Shown: positions 1-5,613, counted from the first letter of the stretch. The stretch: 6,224 nt of DNA from Desulfobacteraceae bacterium (GCA_024225895.1 JAAEMC010001135.1:1-6224); one strand, 5' to 3'. Translations and numbers: made by a program. Notes: generated by a model from the letters alone, not told the origin.

Positions 1-25
1 ACCAGTATTAAAACATTGAGGCTGT

Positions 26-487
26 ATGCAGGATCTGATTGAAAAATATAAATTGCAACCCCATCCGGAAGGCGGATATTTCAGGGAAGTTTTTCGCTCT
101 GATATGACCCTGGCATCTCCTGCGGCAAACCAAAAGCGAAATGCCGTCACCCATATTTATTATCTGCTGGTGGCGGGCCAGGTTTCAAGATTTCACAAAG
201 TTGTGCATGATGAAATCTGGAATTTTTACCAGGGATCGCCTGTCAAACTCTTAAAGTATGACACCCAAACCCTTGAACAGGATATTATCGGACCAGGGTG
301 TGATGACTTTGTTTGTATTGTCAAAGGGGGCTTTTTCCAAGCAGCAGAACCGACAGGGGAATATAGCCTTGTGGGGTGTACCGTGGCACCCGGGTTTGAT
401 TTTGCCGATTTTTCGTTTTTAAAGGATCACCTGGAGCTTGCGGCTGTATTTCAAACCACATATCCTGATTTGGCAAAATACTTGTAA
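26..487 (+). CDS. Cupin_5 / DUF985 family protein, complete
   Basis: This is a complete 153-residue single-domain protein of the DUF985 (Cupin_5) family, a small soluble beta-barrel fold whose members have no firmly established reaction. The family signatures are visible in order: PHPEGGYFRE at residues 12-21, a THIYYLL strand near 42-48, FHKVVHDEIW at 56-65 with histidines and an acidic residue placed as in cupin pockets, and the C-terminal block LVGCTVAPGFDFADF at about 115-129. The length is normal for the family, so both ends appear intact. The ATG at 26 has a GAGG ribosome binding site at 18-21. It is convergent with the AraC-type gene, only 25 bp from that gene's stop, and no terminator hairpin was seen between them. 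Its promoter and any upstream partner lie outside the window. Family assignment is secure, but the biological role is unknown. Confidence 0.9.
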   Translation: MQDLIEKYKLQPHPEGGYFREVFRSDMTLASPAANQKRNAVTHIYYLLVAGQVSRFHKVVHDEIWNFYQGSPVKLLKYDTQTLEQDIIGPGCDDFVCIVKGGFFQAAEPTGEYSLVGCTVAPGFDFADFSFLKDHLELAAVFQTTYPDLAKYL

Positions 488-512
488 ACCAATTGTGTTG
501 AATTCTTTGTTT

Positions 513-1349
513 TTATAATCGAGTTTTTTGGCCGTTGGTATAATCGCCAGGTGTGATACCCATCCATTTTTTAAATTGTTTGGTCATGTGGCTCTGGTCT
601 ACAAATCCGCATTGGGCAGCGGTTTCAGCCATGGGTAATTTGGCCTTTAGGTGGTGTTTTGCTTTTTGAATCCGTAATCCGGTCTGGTAAAGATAGGGTG
701 AAATACCGGTTTGTTTTTTAAATAAGCGCAGCAGGGCGTAAGGGCTTAATCCGACCTCTTTGGCCAGGGATTCCAGGGACAGGCTTTCGCAATACTGGTC
801 ATAAATATGCTCTTTAACCTGTTTTACTTTTCCGGTATCTTTGAGAATCTTTTGGTTTTTCACTGTAAAATTGCCATGTTTTTGGATAAAACCATGCAGC
901 AGTTCTAAAAAATGGGATTCAATGGCCAGTCTGGAATCCTGATATTCAAAAGCCAGCATGAAATCAATGAGTTTTCTGGCAAAGAGATCATCTTTTATAA
1001 CTGTTTCCGGAAACCATGGCAGTCTTTCGCAGGGGAGTTCAAGCTGGGCTAAGGCTTTGCGGATTAATGAAAGATGGGGGTAGATCATAAAATAATGCCA
1101 GCCTTTTTGATCGTCGGAAGCATGGCCGTTATGGATTTCTCCGGGATTTACAACTACAATACTGCCTTTAGGGGCGATATTGATTTTTTTATTGCACTTG
1201 TAGGTTTCCGATCCCTCTAAAATAATGCCTAAGGCATAGCCTTCGTGGTAGTGCCTCCCAAAGGAATGCTTGAAAAAGAGGGCTTTCAGAGTTTCGAGAT
1301 TATCCAGGTGATGGACTGATGAATATTTTTTCCATTCCTTGTTTTTCAT
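513..1349 (-). CDS. AraC-family transcriptional regulator with N-terminal cupin sensor domain
   Basis: This is a 278-residue cytoplasmic DNA-binding regulator of the AraC/XylS family. Residues about 25-95 form the cupin-like ligand-sensing half, with a HYHEGYALGIILEGSETY stretch at 33-50 and VVVNPGEIHNGHA at 65-77. Residues about 172-272 form the double helix-turn-helix. The first helix-turn-helix is near 191-212 (SLESLAKEVGLSPYALLRLFK) and the second near 239-262 (AETAAQCGFVDQSHMTKQFKKWMG), followed by the usual GITPGDY ending. The length fits a full-length member. The ATG start is preceded by AAGGA close upstream. The gene lies 22 nt downstream of azlD on the same strand, so it is very likely cotranscribed with azlCD and is a good candidate to regulate them, perhaps in response to an amino acid. 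That link and the ligand are inferred from position; the family call is firm. Confidence 0.93.
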   Translation of the reverse strand: MKNKEWKKYSSVHHLDNLETLKALFFKHSFGRHYHEGYALGIILEGSETYKCNKKINIAPKGSIVVVNPGEIHNGHASDDQKGWHYFMIYPHLSLIRKALAQLELPCERLPWFPETVIKDDLFARKLIDFMLAFEYQDSRLAIESHFLELLHGFIQKHGNFTVKNQKILKDTGKVKQVKEHIYDQYCESLSLESLAKEVGLSPYALLRLFKKQTGISPYLYQTGLRIQKAKHHLKAKLPMAETAAQCGFVDQSHMTKQFKKWMGITPGDYTNGQKTRL

Positions 1350-1371
1350 GTGTCCTTCTTGGCACCTCTGT

Positions 1372-1683
1372 TTAAATAAATATCAAATTCCTTAATATGG
1401 ACACATATACGACGCCTGTGACCATGACCGCGACCAGATTTCTGAACAAGAGGGCGGCAGCTGTGCAGATAATGCTTGCTGTTACAGTAACGCTGCCGCC
1501 TGACACAATCTGGGGTGCGATAATTGAAATAATAATGGTTCCCGGGATATATTTCAAGGCCTGCTCCAGTTTCGGGGGCATCCTTGTTATCTTGTCAGAG
1601 ATGTAAAATCCTAAAATTCTTGTCACATAGGTGACCAGGGCCATGCCCAGGATCGTGATGATGGCTTGCGTATCATTTGTCAT
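1372..1683 (-). CDS. azlD: AzlD-type small subunit of branched-chain amino-acid exporter
   Basis: This is a 103-residue, strongly hydrophobic protein of the AzlD family, the small partner of AzlC (compare YgaH, which pairs with YgaZ for valine export in E. coli). Membrane segments are expected near residues 7-27, 47-62, 64-80 and 83-98. Family features include the TYVTRILGF stretch at 18-26 and the ALKYIPGTIIISIIAP block at 42-57, which resembles the family's conserved aL-yiP-a motif. The ATG at 1683 overlaps the last 11 bases of azlC in another frame and has AGGAG nine bases upstream, inside azlC. The pair is therefore probably translationally coupled. It would act in the cytoplasmic membrane with AzlC. 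Substrate specificity cannot be read from the sequence; branched-chain amino acids are the known substrates of characterised members. Confidence 0.92.
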   Translation of the reverse strand: MTNDTQAIITILGMALVTYVTRILGFYISDKITRMPPKLEQALKYIPGTIIISIIAPQIVSGGSVTVTASIICTAAALLFRNLVAVMVTGVVYVSILRNLIFI

Positions 1684-2353
1684 GGATCAATACTCCTGTG
1701 ATGCTCCCGCTGATACTGCCGCAAAGAATATACCATTTGCCGGGCAAAAAGTGGCTGCAAAGGACTGCCACGCCGGCAGCGACAGCCCATGGGACCAGGT
1801 CTCTTTTGTCTTGCCAAAGGCCTATGGCCAGGAAGATGAAGATGGCTGTAAAGGCAAAATCAATTCCCCATTTCACAGGGTCGATGTGGCCTGCGCCTAA
1901 AATGCTGCCCACAGCGGTTGAGGCAAACCAGGATAAAAATATTATAAAGCCGGTACCCAGCAGCAGGGCTGCATTATTATCCCCTTTTTTCCAGGCATTG
2001 AGAGAATATGCCCAATTTTCGTCCACCAGGAAGAAAAGGGAAGCGTATTTTTGGGGGAACGTAAGTGATTTGAATTTCTCCGTTAATACCGCCCCCATTA
2101 AAATATGGCGCATGTTGACCACAAAAGTGGTGATAATAATGGTGACAACGGGCAGGGGAGTAAGCCACATGTCAAGGGCCACAAACTGGCTGGCACCGGC
2201 AAAAACAAAAGCGCTCATTAAAAGGGCATGGTCGGCATCAAGCCCTGCCTGCCGGCTCAATACACCGAATACTACTCCGTATGAAGCTACGCCCAGGGCA
2301 ATGGGAAATCCTGATTTAACCCCTTTTAAAAAGCCGTTGATTGTAAAGTCCAT
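1673..2353 (-). CDS. azlC: AzlC-type large subunit of branched-chain amino-acid exporter
   Basis: This is a 226-residue polytopic membrane protein of the AzlC/YgaZ family, the main subunit of a two-component exporter for branched-chain amino acids. Visible hallmarks are GFPIALGVASYGVVFG at 15-30, MSAFVFAGASQFVAL at 46-60, the NMRH motif at 80-83 and the FLVDENWA stretch near 108-115. Several long hydrophobic segments follow to the C-terminus. I chose the ATG at 2353 over the upstream in-frame ATG at 2383. The 2353 codon has AAGGA eight bases upstream and gives the typical MDFTINGFLKG beginning, whereas the 2383 ATG has no ribosome binding site. The gene heads the azlC-azlD-araC unit and is preceded by an AT-rich leader of about 300 bp. 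High export of leucine, valine or their analogues is the expected role, by homology only. Confidence 0.93.
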   Translation of the reverse strand: MDFTINGFLKGVKSGFPIALGVASYGVVFGVLSRQAGLDADHALLMSAFVFAGASQFVALDMWLTPLPVVTIIITTFVVNMRHILMGAVLTEKFKSLTFPQKYASLFFLVDENWAYSLNAWKKGDNNAALLLGTGFIIFLSWFASTAVGSILGAGHIDPVKWGIDFAFTAIFIFLAIGLWQDKRDLVPWAVAAGVAVLCSHFLPGKWYILCGSISGSITGVLIHDK

Positions 2354-2361
2354 GTTTGTTG

Positions 2362-2366
2362 TCCTT
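2362..2366 (-). promoter_or_regulatory. Ribosome binding site that decides the azlC start
   Basis: The minus strand reads AAGGA here, eight bases before the ATG at 2353. The alternative ATG at 2383, ten codons further upstream in the same frame, is preceded only by a TTCTACGATTTGCT-like stretch with no purine-rich motif. This supports the shorter AzlC. Confidence 0.75.
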
Positions 2367-2421
2367 AATCTTTTTGTTTCCATAGCAAATCGTAGAATAA
2401 TGTTTCGATAATCATATAGCC

Positions 2422-2446
2422 ATTTCTACCCCTTCAGGATAGAAAT
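2422..2446 (-). promoter_or_regulatory. Inverted repeat in the azlC leader (operator or RNA hairpin)
   Basis: ATTTCTA at 2422-2428 and TAGAAAT at 2440-2446 are perfect 7-base inverted arms. As minus-strand RNA the stem extends through a G-U pair and two G-C pairs around a five-base loop (TGAAG), giving about ten pairs. It lies about 70 bp upstream of the azlC start. It could be a regulator binding site for the AraC-type protein encoded in the same unit, or a leader RNA structure. No U-tract follows, so it is not a plain terminator. A second, looser inverted repeat (AAATCG at 2443-2448 and CGATTT at 2462-2467) adjoins it. Confidence 0.45.
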
Positions 2447-2667
2447 CGGTTGATACAAAATCGATTTACTTTTAACTGATTCCCATTTATTTATATTGTT
2501 CTTCAAAACGTATTTTTGGGAATCACTAAACTAAACTATAAGTATGAAAAAACTAACTGTATTGTACATTTTTGCACTTTTTGAAATTTGTTATGAATTT
2601 TATTGAAAATTATTAATTAATTCGCGGATGTTCACATTACTTTGGCAAACGCTGTTTTGTTCAGATC
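2447..2667. other. AT-rich intergenic stretch upstream of azlC, no gene seen
   Basis: Together with the azlC leader, the span 2354-2667 forms a gene-free gap of about 314 bp between azlC and the end of the decarboxylase remnant. It is markedly AT-rich around 2500-2625. It contains short palindromes only: TGTA-TTG-TACA at 2558-2568, an all-AT hairpin AATTTT/AAAATT at 2596-2611, and ATTAATTAAT at 2612-2621. The azlC promoter should be here, but I could not find a -35/-10 pair good enough to name. No terminator with a GC stem and U-tract was seen for the decarboxylase remnant. Confidence 0.6.
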
Positions 2668-3734
2668 TTATTTGTAAAGGTCTTTAAAAATGGCTTCCTG
2701 CTCATCCAAAATTTCGTCCAAGATCTCAATGCTGGTCATGGGCATGTAAAATTGTTTATGGCAGTCAATGGTCACGGAATCCGCCCGCTCAATACCTTTC
2801 AACAGGTGGGCGTGTTTTTCAGATAAAAGGACAGGGCCGCCCCAAGCGGCATCCACATGGAAATGGATATTATATGTTTCGCAGATGTCTGCAAGCTGGG
2901 GTAAAGGATCAATGATGCCGGTCTCGGTAGCTCCGGCAATCCCTACAATGGCAGCAATTTTTGTATGGTCCTTTTTATATTTTTCAATAAGCAGAGTCAG
3001 CTTTTTTAGATCAATATGCCTGTTGTGATCCACATCTACGGGGATGATGTTTTCATTTCCCAGGCCCAAAATACCCCCGGCCTTTTTCAGAGAAAAATGT
3101 CCTCTTTCAGATACCAGGACCACCACCTGCTTAACATTATGGGTTGTCATGGCCTTGAAAATTCCGTCCTGTTCTATGCTTTTAAAATCATCTTTGGGCT
3201 TAAAAATTTTATTTCTGGCCACCCAAAGGGCGGTAAGATTGGCTGTGGTACCGCCGGTGGTGAAAACCCCTAAAGCCGTTTGTGTATTCTGGACATGGGC
3301 TTGATAAAATGTATCTTTGTTTTTATAGATCATCCGATGCATTTTCGCCAAAATCTGTTTTTCCAAAATACTTAAGACTTTGGAGGTTTCCATTTTAATG
3401 ACATTCTGGTTTAAAGCCGCGGTAATGGCTTTTAAATGAACCATAAAAAAGGGGATGGTTGACGTCATATGACCAATAAAATAGGGGGAGGCCACATTGA
3501 CTGCCCGGGGAGCAATTTCATCGATGATATCGGTGATCACATCCCCTAGTTTTTTTTGGGTTCTTTGTTAATGATCGTATCTTTATAGTCCAGGGCCAGT
3601 TGGGACAAGCTGATCTCTTCTGTAACACCGACATGTTCGTTTAAAAAATCATGGAGCCCGAAAAGGATCTGCTCCATATATTTAATTAAGGTTGCCGGAT
3701 TTCTTTTCTTTTGTGGACATTATTTTGCCGTCAT
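2668..3734 (-). pseudogene. Group II PLP-dependent decarboxylase remnant (PanP-like), frameshifted and internally deleted
   Basis: The remains resemble PLP-dependent group II decarboxylases, closest in character to PanP-type aspartate 1-decarboxylases. The longest open part (GTG at 3540 to the stop at 2668, 290 residues) has SPYFIGHMTS at 18-27, ALNQNVIKMETSK at 42-54, the PLP phosphate-binding TTGGTTANLTAL at 94-105, FHVDAAWGG at 227-235 and the Schiff-base lysine in DCHKQFY (K262). Three defects are visible. Right after HKQFYMPM the protein jumps to what looks like the family C-terminus (EILDEILDEQ), so roughly 200 or more residues seem absent. An earlier segment (ATG at 3677, 43 residues, containing LHDFLNEHVG and ISLSQLALDYKDT) ends at a TAG at 3546-3548. 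One extra A in the A8 run at 3550-3557 would join it in frame to the main part. A further in-frame ATG at 3734 is followed by TAA at codon five. Full-length relatives are about 540 residues, so activity is very unlikely. The aspartate versus glutamate substrate assignment is tentative. Confidence 0.8.
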
Positions 3735-3758
3735 GGTTTTAATGGTTTCAAAATCATG

Positions 3759-3764
3759 TATAAT
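3759..3764 (+). promoter_or_regulatory. Possible -10 element for the 109-residue acidic-tail protein
   Basis: The plus strand carries a perfect TATAAT here, with TG directly before it. No good -35 is visible at 16-18 bases; the spacing falls in GTTTTA-like sequence. It would give a leader of about 80 bases before the ATG at 3853. It overlaps the opposite-strand promoter through the 10-bp palindrome TATAATTATA at 3759-3768. Confidence 0.35.
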
Positions 3765-3788
3765 TATATGTTAAGATTCAATAGTCAA
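3760..3788 (-). promoter_or_regulatory. Possible sigma70-type promoter for the decarboxylase remnant
   Basis: On the minus strand TTGACT (3783-3788) is followed after 17 bases by AATTAT (3760-3765). A perfect TATAAT also lies at 3763-3768, but only 14 bases from the -35. Transcription would begin about 20 bases before the ATG at 3734. The match is reasonable, but AT-rich sequence produces such matches by chance. Confidence 0.4.
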
Positions 3789-3852
3789 TAACTGGTTTAC
3801 AATCAAAGGAAGGGATGTCCGTTTCCCAACTAAAAAAGGAGTACAAAAAGGT

Positions 3853-4182
3853 ATGGAATTGCACAAAAATGATATTCTCACCCGGGTATCCAGGTTTAAC
3901 CTGATTCGAAACGGCAGGATGATTTACATTGATGTCCACCAAAAAATCCAGGGAAAGCTGGCCGGCAATTTTATTGCTGTTCCCAACCTGGTCAATATTG
4001 TGGCAAAACCGCGGCATCAGGGCAAAGGCGACACGGAGCAGCAGGCCCTTGAGGATTGTTTGACAAAGATCAAGGGGTTGAATGTTGAAGAACTTTTTCC
4101 CCTGGCCACACCCATGGCTGAGCAGGACGAAGAAGATGATCAAGAAGATGATATCCAAGAAGATGATCAAGACAAAGAATAA
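3853..4182 (+). CDS. Uncharacterised 109-residue protein with acidic C-terminal tail
   Basis: I do not recognise this family. The protein has no signal peptide and no clear membrane segment. Residues 1-60 are mixed and mildly basic (FNLIRNGRMIYIDVHQKIQGK at about 15-35, then AKPRHQGKGD at 51-60). Residues 61-85 look like a helix with regularly placed acidic and hydrophobic residues (TEQQALEDCLTKIKG). Residues 90-109 are almost purely acidic (DEEDDQEDD and similar). The tail is encoded by three near-perfect copies of an 11-base unit. The ATG at 3853 has AAGGAG eleven bases upstream (3836-3841); the same frame is open to 3775 but offers no other ATG. A better ribosome binding site serves an ATG at 3815 in another frame (see findings). 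The gene is divergent from the decarboxylase remnant and convergent with korC. Coherent codon structure and the terminator hairpin right after its stop support a real gene. Confidence 0.65.
   Translation: MELHKNDILTRVSRFNLIRNGRMIYIDVHQKIQGKLAGNFIAVPNLVNIVAKPRHQGKGDTEQQALEDCLTKIKGLNVEELFPLATPMAEQDEEDDQEDDIQEDDQDKE
4130..4167 (+). repeat. Three copies of an 11-bp repeat encoding the acidic tail
   Basis: AAGAAGATGAT occurs at 4130-4140, 4142-4152 and 4157-4167, with 1- and 4-base spacers. The units encode EDDQ-like residues at the C-terminus of the 109-residue protein. Such a repeat can expand or contract by slippage, so the tail length may differ between strains. Confidence 0.8.
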
Positions 4183-4217
4183 AAAAAAGCCTGCTGTATA
4201 TGCAATACAGCAGGCTT
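4181..4217 (-). terminator. Rho-independent terminator of the kor operon
   Basis: AAGCCTGCTGTAT (4187-4199) and ATACAGCAGGCTT (4205-4217) form a perfect 13-pair stem around a five-base loop. Read on the minus strand, the stem is followed by a run of eight T residues (complement of 4181-4188), the classic intrinsic terminator arrangement, 25 nt past the korC stop. On the plus strand it begins only four bases after the TAA at 4180-4182, but the following TTAATATCCTGTTTT is a poor U-tract. It may therefore serve the 109-residue gene only weakly, or at least protect its 3' end. Confidence 0.9.
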
Positions 4218-4242
4218 AATATCCTGTTTTAGGTTACGGGAT

Positions 4243-4788
4243 TTAGTACCGGTTTTCTTTTCCCATCTCAAACCCGAGATCAAGGGATGTTTTGTTCATC
4301 TCCATGAAATCTTTTGGGATGGTGTCTTCCAAAACACTTAAGATGGATTGTTTTTTAACAAGCTCTGTAATTCCAATCAATGCACCGAGTACACAGATGT
4401 TAAATACAATGGGCTTGCCGATTTTTTCCATCACTGTCTCATACATGGGCAGAGTGATATGCTTGCCATCCACCTTCTTTTGAATATCCACATATCTTGA
4501 GTCCACCAGTAACAGTCCGCCGGGCCTGATAATACTGGAAAATTTATTGTAGCTTTCCTGGGTAAGGCTAACCAGGATGTTGGGCTGGATAACCTTGGGA
4601 AAAAATATTTCAGAATCTGAAAGGATAATATCGCTCCGGGTTGCGCCTCCCCTGGCAGCCGCTCCATAGCTTTGGGACTGTATTGCATTTTTCTTTTCAA
4701 AAATGACGGCTGCCTTGGCAAGAATAATGGCCGCAGTGATAACGCCCTGGCCGCCTGAGCCTGAAAAAACCAATCTTGAACGTTCCAT
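4243..4788 (-). CDS. korC: 2-oxoacid:ferredoxin oxidoreductase, gamma subunit
   Basis: This 181-residue protein is the gamma subunit of a 2-oxoacid (probably 2-oxoglutarate):ferredoxin oxidoreductase, the part associated with CoA in this enzyme family. Visible motifs are the glycine-rich FSGSGGQGV at 8-16, the characteristic QSYGAAARGGATRSDIILS at 39-57, LVSLTQESYNKF near 72-83, and the hydrophobic FNICVLGALIGIT at 129-141. The length is normal. Its ATG overlaps the korB stop by one base (TAATG) and has a GGAGGGGA ribosome binding site within the last codons of korB, so translation is probably coupled. It is the last gene of the operon, with a strong terminator 25 nt downstream. The enzyme type is secure; the exact 2-oxoacid is inferred from the beta subunit. 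Confidence 0.92.
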   Translation of the reverse strand: MERSRLVFSGSGGQGVITAAIILAKAAVIFEKKNAIQSQSYGAAARGGATRSDIILSDSEIFFPKVIQPNILVSLTQESYNKFSSIIRPGGLLLVDSRYVDIQKKVDGKHITLPMYETVMEKIGKPIVFNICVLGALIGITELVKKQSILSVLEDTIPKDFMEMNKTSLDLGFEMGKENRY

Positions 4789-5612
4789 TATCCCCTCCCT
4801 TTCATTGCTGCCGTAATAATTTTATTATATTCTTCGCAATATTCAGGAGCATCTTTCTTTTCAACAAAAATGCCTCGCTGGATTAAGGAAGGATTTTTTT
4901 CCAGTTTTTTAGACCCGATTTTAACTGTGTTGGTCTTATACCATTCCATCATCTGTACGGCATCACCGAGCTTGTTTCTCCGGCCATAGTAGGTCGGGCA
5001 CTGGGAAAGGATTTCAACAACGGAAAACCCTTTGTGCATGATGGCCTTTTTTAATAATTTCGTGGCCTCTACCGCATGGAAGGTGGTTGATCTTGCCACA
5101 AAACTGGCTCCTGCGCTTTTGGCCAGTTCCACCACGTCAAATTCATTGTCAATGGTCAGATAAGGCGCTGTGGTAGCCTTTATTCCTTGGCCGGATAACG
5201 GGGAAAACTGTCCGCCGGTCATGCCGTAAATCTTATTGTTCATGACAATGGCTGTCAGGTCAATGTTTCTTCTAGCTGCGTGGATAAAGTGATTGCCGCC
5301 GATGGCAAGGGCATCACCGTCTCCCATTGGTACCATTACTTTAAGTTTGGGTTTGGATAGTTTGACGCCTGTGGCAAAGGTCATGGCCCGGCCATGGATG
5401 CTGTGCAGCGAATGGAAGTCAACATATCCCGAAATTCTGGATGAACAGCCGATACCCGAGGTCATCACAATTTCGTTTTTATCCAATTCCAGTTCATGGA
5501 CCGCCCGGAGCAAAGAACCCAGGACAATGCCGTGTCCGCATCCTGCGCACCAGATGTGAGGGAAAAACCTTGGCCGGATATAGTCTTTAAAATCATATGC
5601 ATTTTTTGTCAT
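4788..5612 (-). CDS. korB: 2-oxoacid:ferredoxin oxidoreductase, beta subunit (thiamine diphosphate and Fe-S binding)
   Basis: This 274-residue catalytic subunit binds thiamine diphosphate and a [4Fe-4S] cluster. It would decarboxylate a 2-oxoacid and pass electrons to ferredoxin in the cytoplasm. The ThDP motif is GDGDALAIGGNHFIHAARRN at 97-116, completed by IVMNNKIYGMTGGQFSP at 122-138. WCAGCGHG at 21-28 supplies Cys22 and Cys25; Cys56 (GIGCSSR) and Cys205 (SQCPTYYGRRNK) complete four cysteines. That spacing closely follows the cluster ligands known in related archaeal enzymes. The CPTYYGRRNK block resembles that of KorB proteins, favouring 2-oxoglutarate over pyruvate. The ATG at 5612 lies one base after the korA stop, with an AAAGGGG ribosome binding site inside korA. 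Length and ends are normal. Confidence 0.94.
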   Translation of the reverse strand: MTKNAYDFKDYIRPRFFPHIWCAGCGHGIVLGSLLRAVHELELDKNEIVMTSGIGCSSRISGYVDFHSLHSIHGRAMTFATGVKLSKPKLKVMVPMGDGDALAIGGNHFIHAARRNIDLTAIVMNNKIYGMTGGQFSPLSGQGIKATTAPYLTIDNEFDVVELAKSAGASFVARSTTFHAVEATKLLKKAIMHKGFSVVEILSQCPTYYGRRNKLGDAVQMMEWYKTNTVKIGSKKLEKNPSLIQRGIFVEKKDAPEYCEEYNKIITAAMKGRG

Positions 5613-5613
5613 G

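Noticed and set aside
2353..2383. Longer AzlC start at 2383 (METKRLRTTN extension)
   Set aside because: There is no ribosome binding site before 2383, whereas AAGGA sits eight bases before the ATG at 2353, where the family-like N-terminus begins.
1677..2411. Plus-strand 244-residue open frame opposite azlC
   Set aside because: The translation resembles no family, is rich in residues expected from the antisense of hydrophobic codons, and azlC on the other strand is unmistakable.
2544..2606. Plus-strand 20-residue frame MKKLTVLYIFALFEICYEFY
   Set aside because: It looks signal-peptide-like, but there is no ribosome binding site, it ends after 20 codons, and it lies in AT-rich spacer where such hydrophobic strings arise by chance.
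2596..2621. AATTTT/AAAATT hairpin and ATTAATTAAT palindrome as a terminator or origin element
   Set aside because: The pairs are all A-T, the stem is short, there is no U-tract, and such palindromes are expected in sequence this AT-rich.
3718..3720. Alternative decarboxylase start giving MSTKEKKSGNLN
   Set aside because: The frame stops after 12 codons and would need a one-base deletion to reach the conserved frame; the in-frame 3734/3677 starts explain the region more simply.
3778..4170. Minus-strand 130-residue open frame with a hydrophobic start, opposite the 109-residue protein
   Set aside because: Its hydrophobic N-terminus (IIFFVLL-like) is the complement of the repetitive GAAGATGAT codons of the acidic tail. 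It has no ribosome binding site and overlaps the terminator-facing gene fully, so it is a shadow.
2668..4182. A toxin-antitoxin or defence island built from the decarboxylase remnant and the small acidic protein
   Set aside because: The genes are divergent, one is a metabolic enzyme remnant, and neither shows a toxin, nuclease, NTPase or DNA-binding motif.
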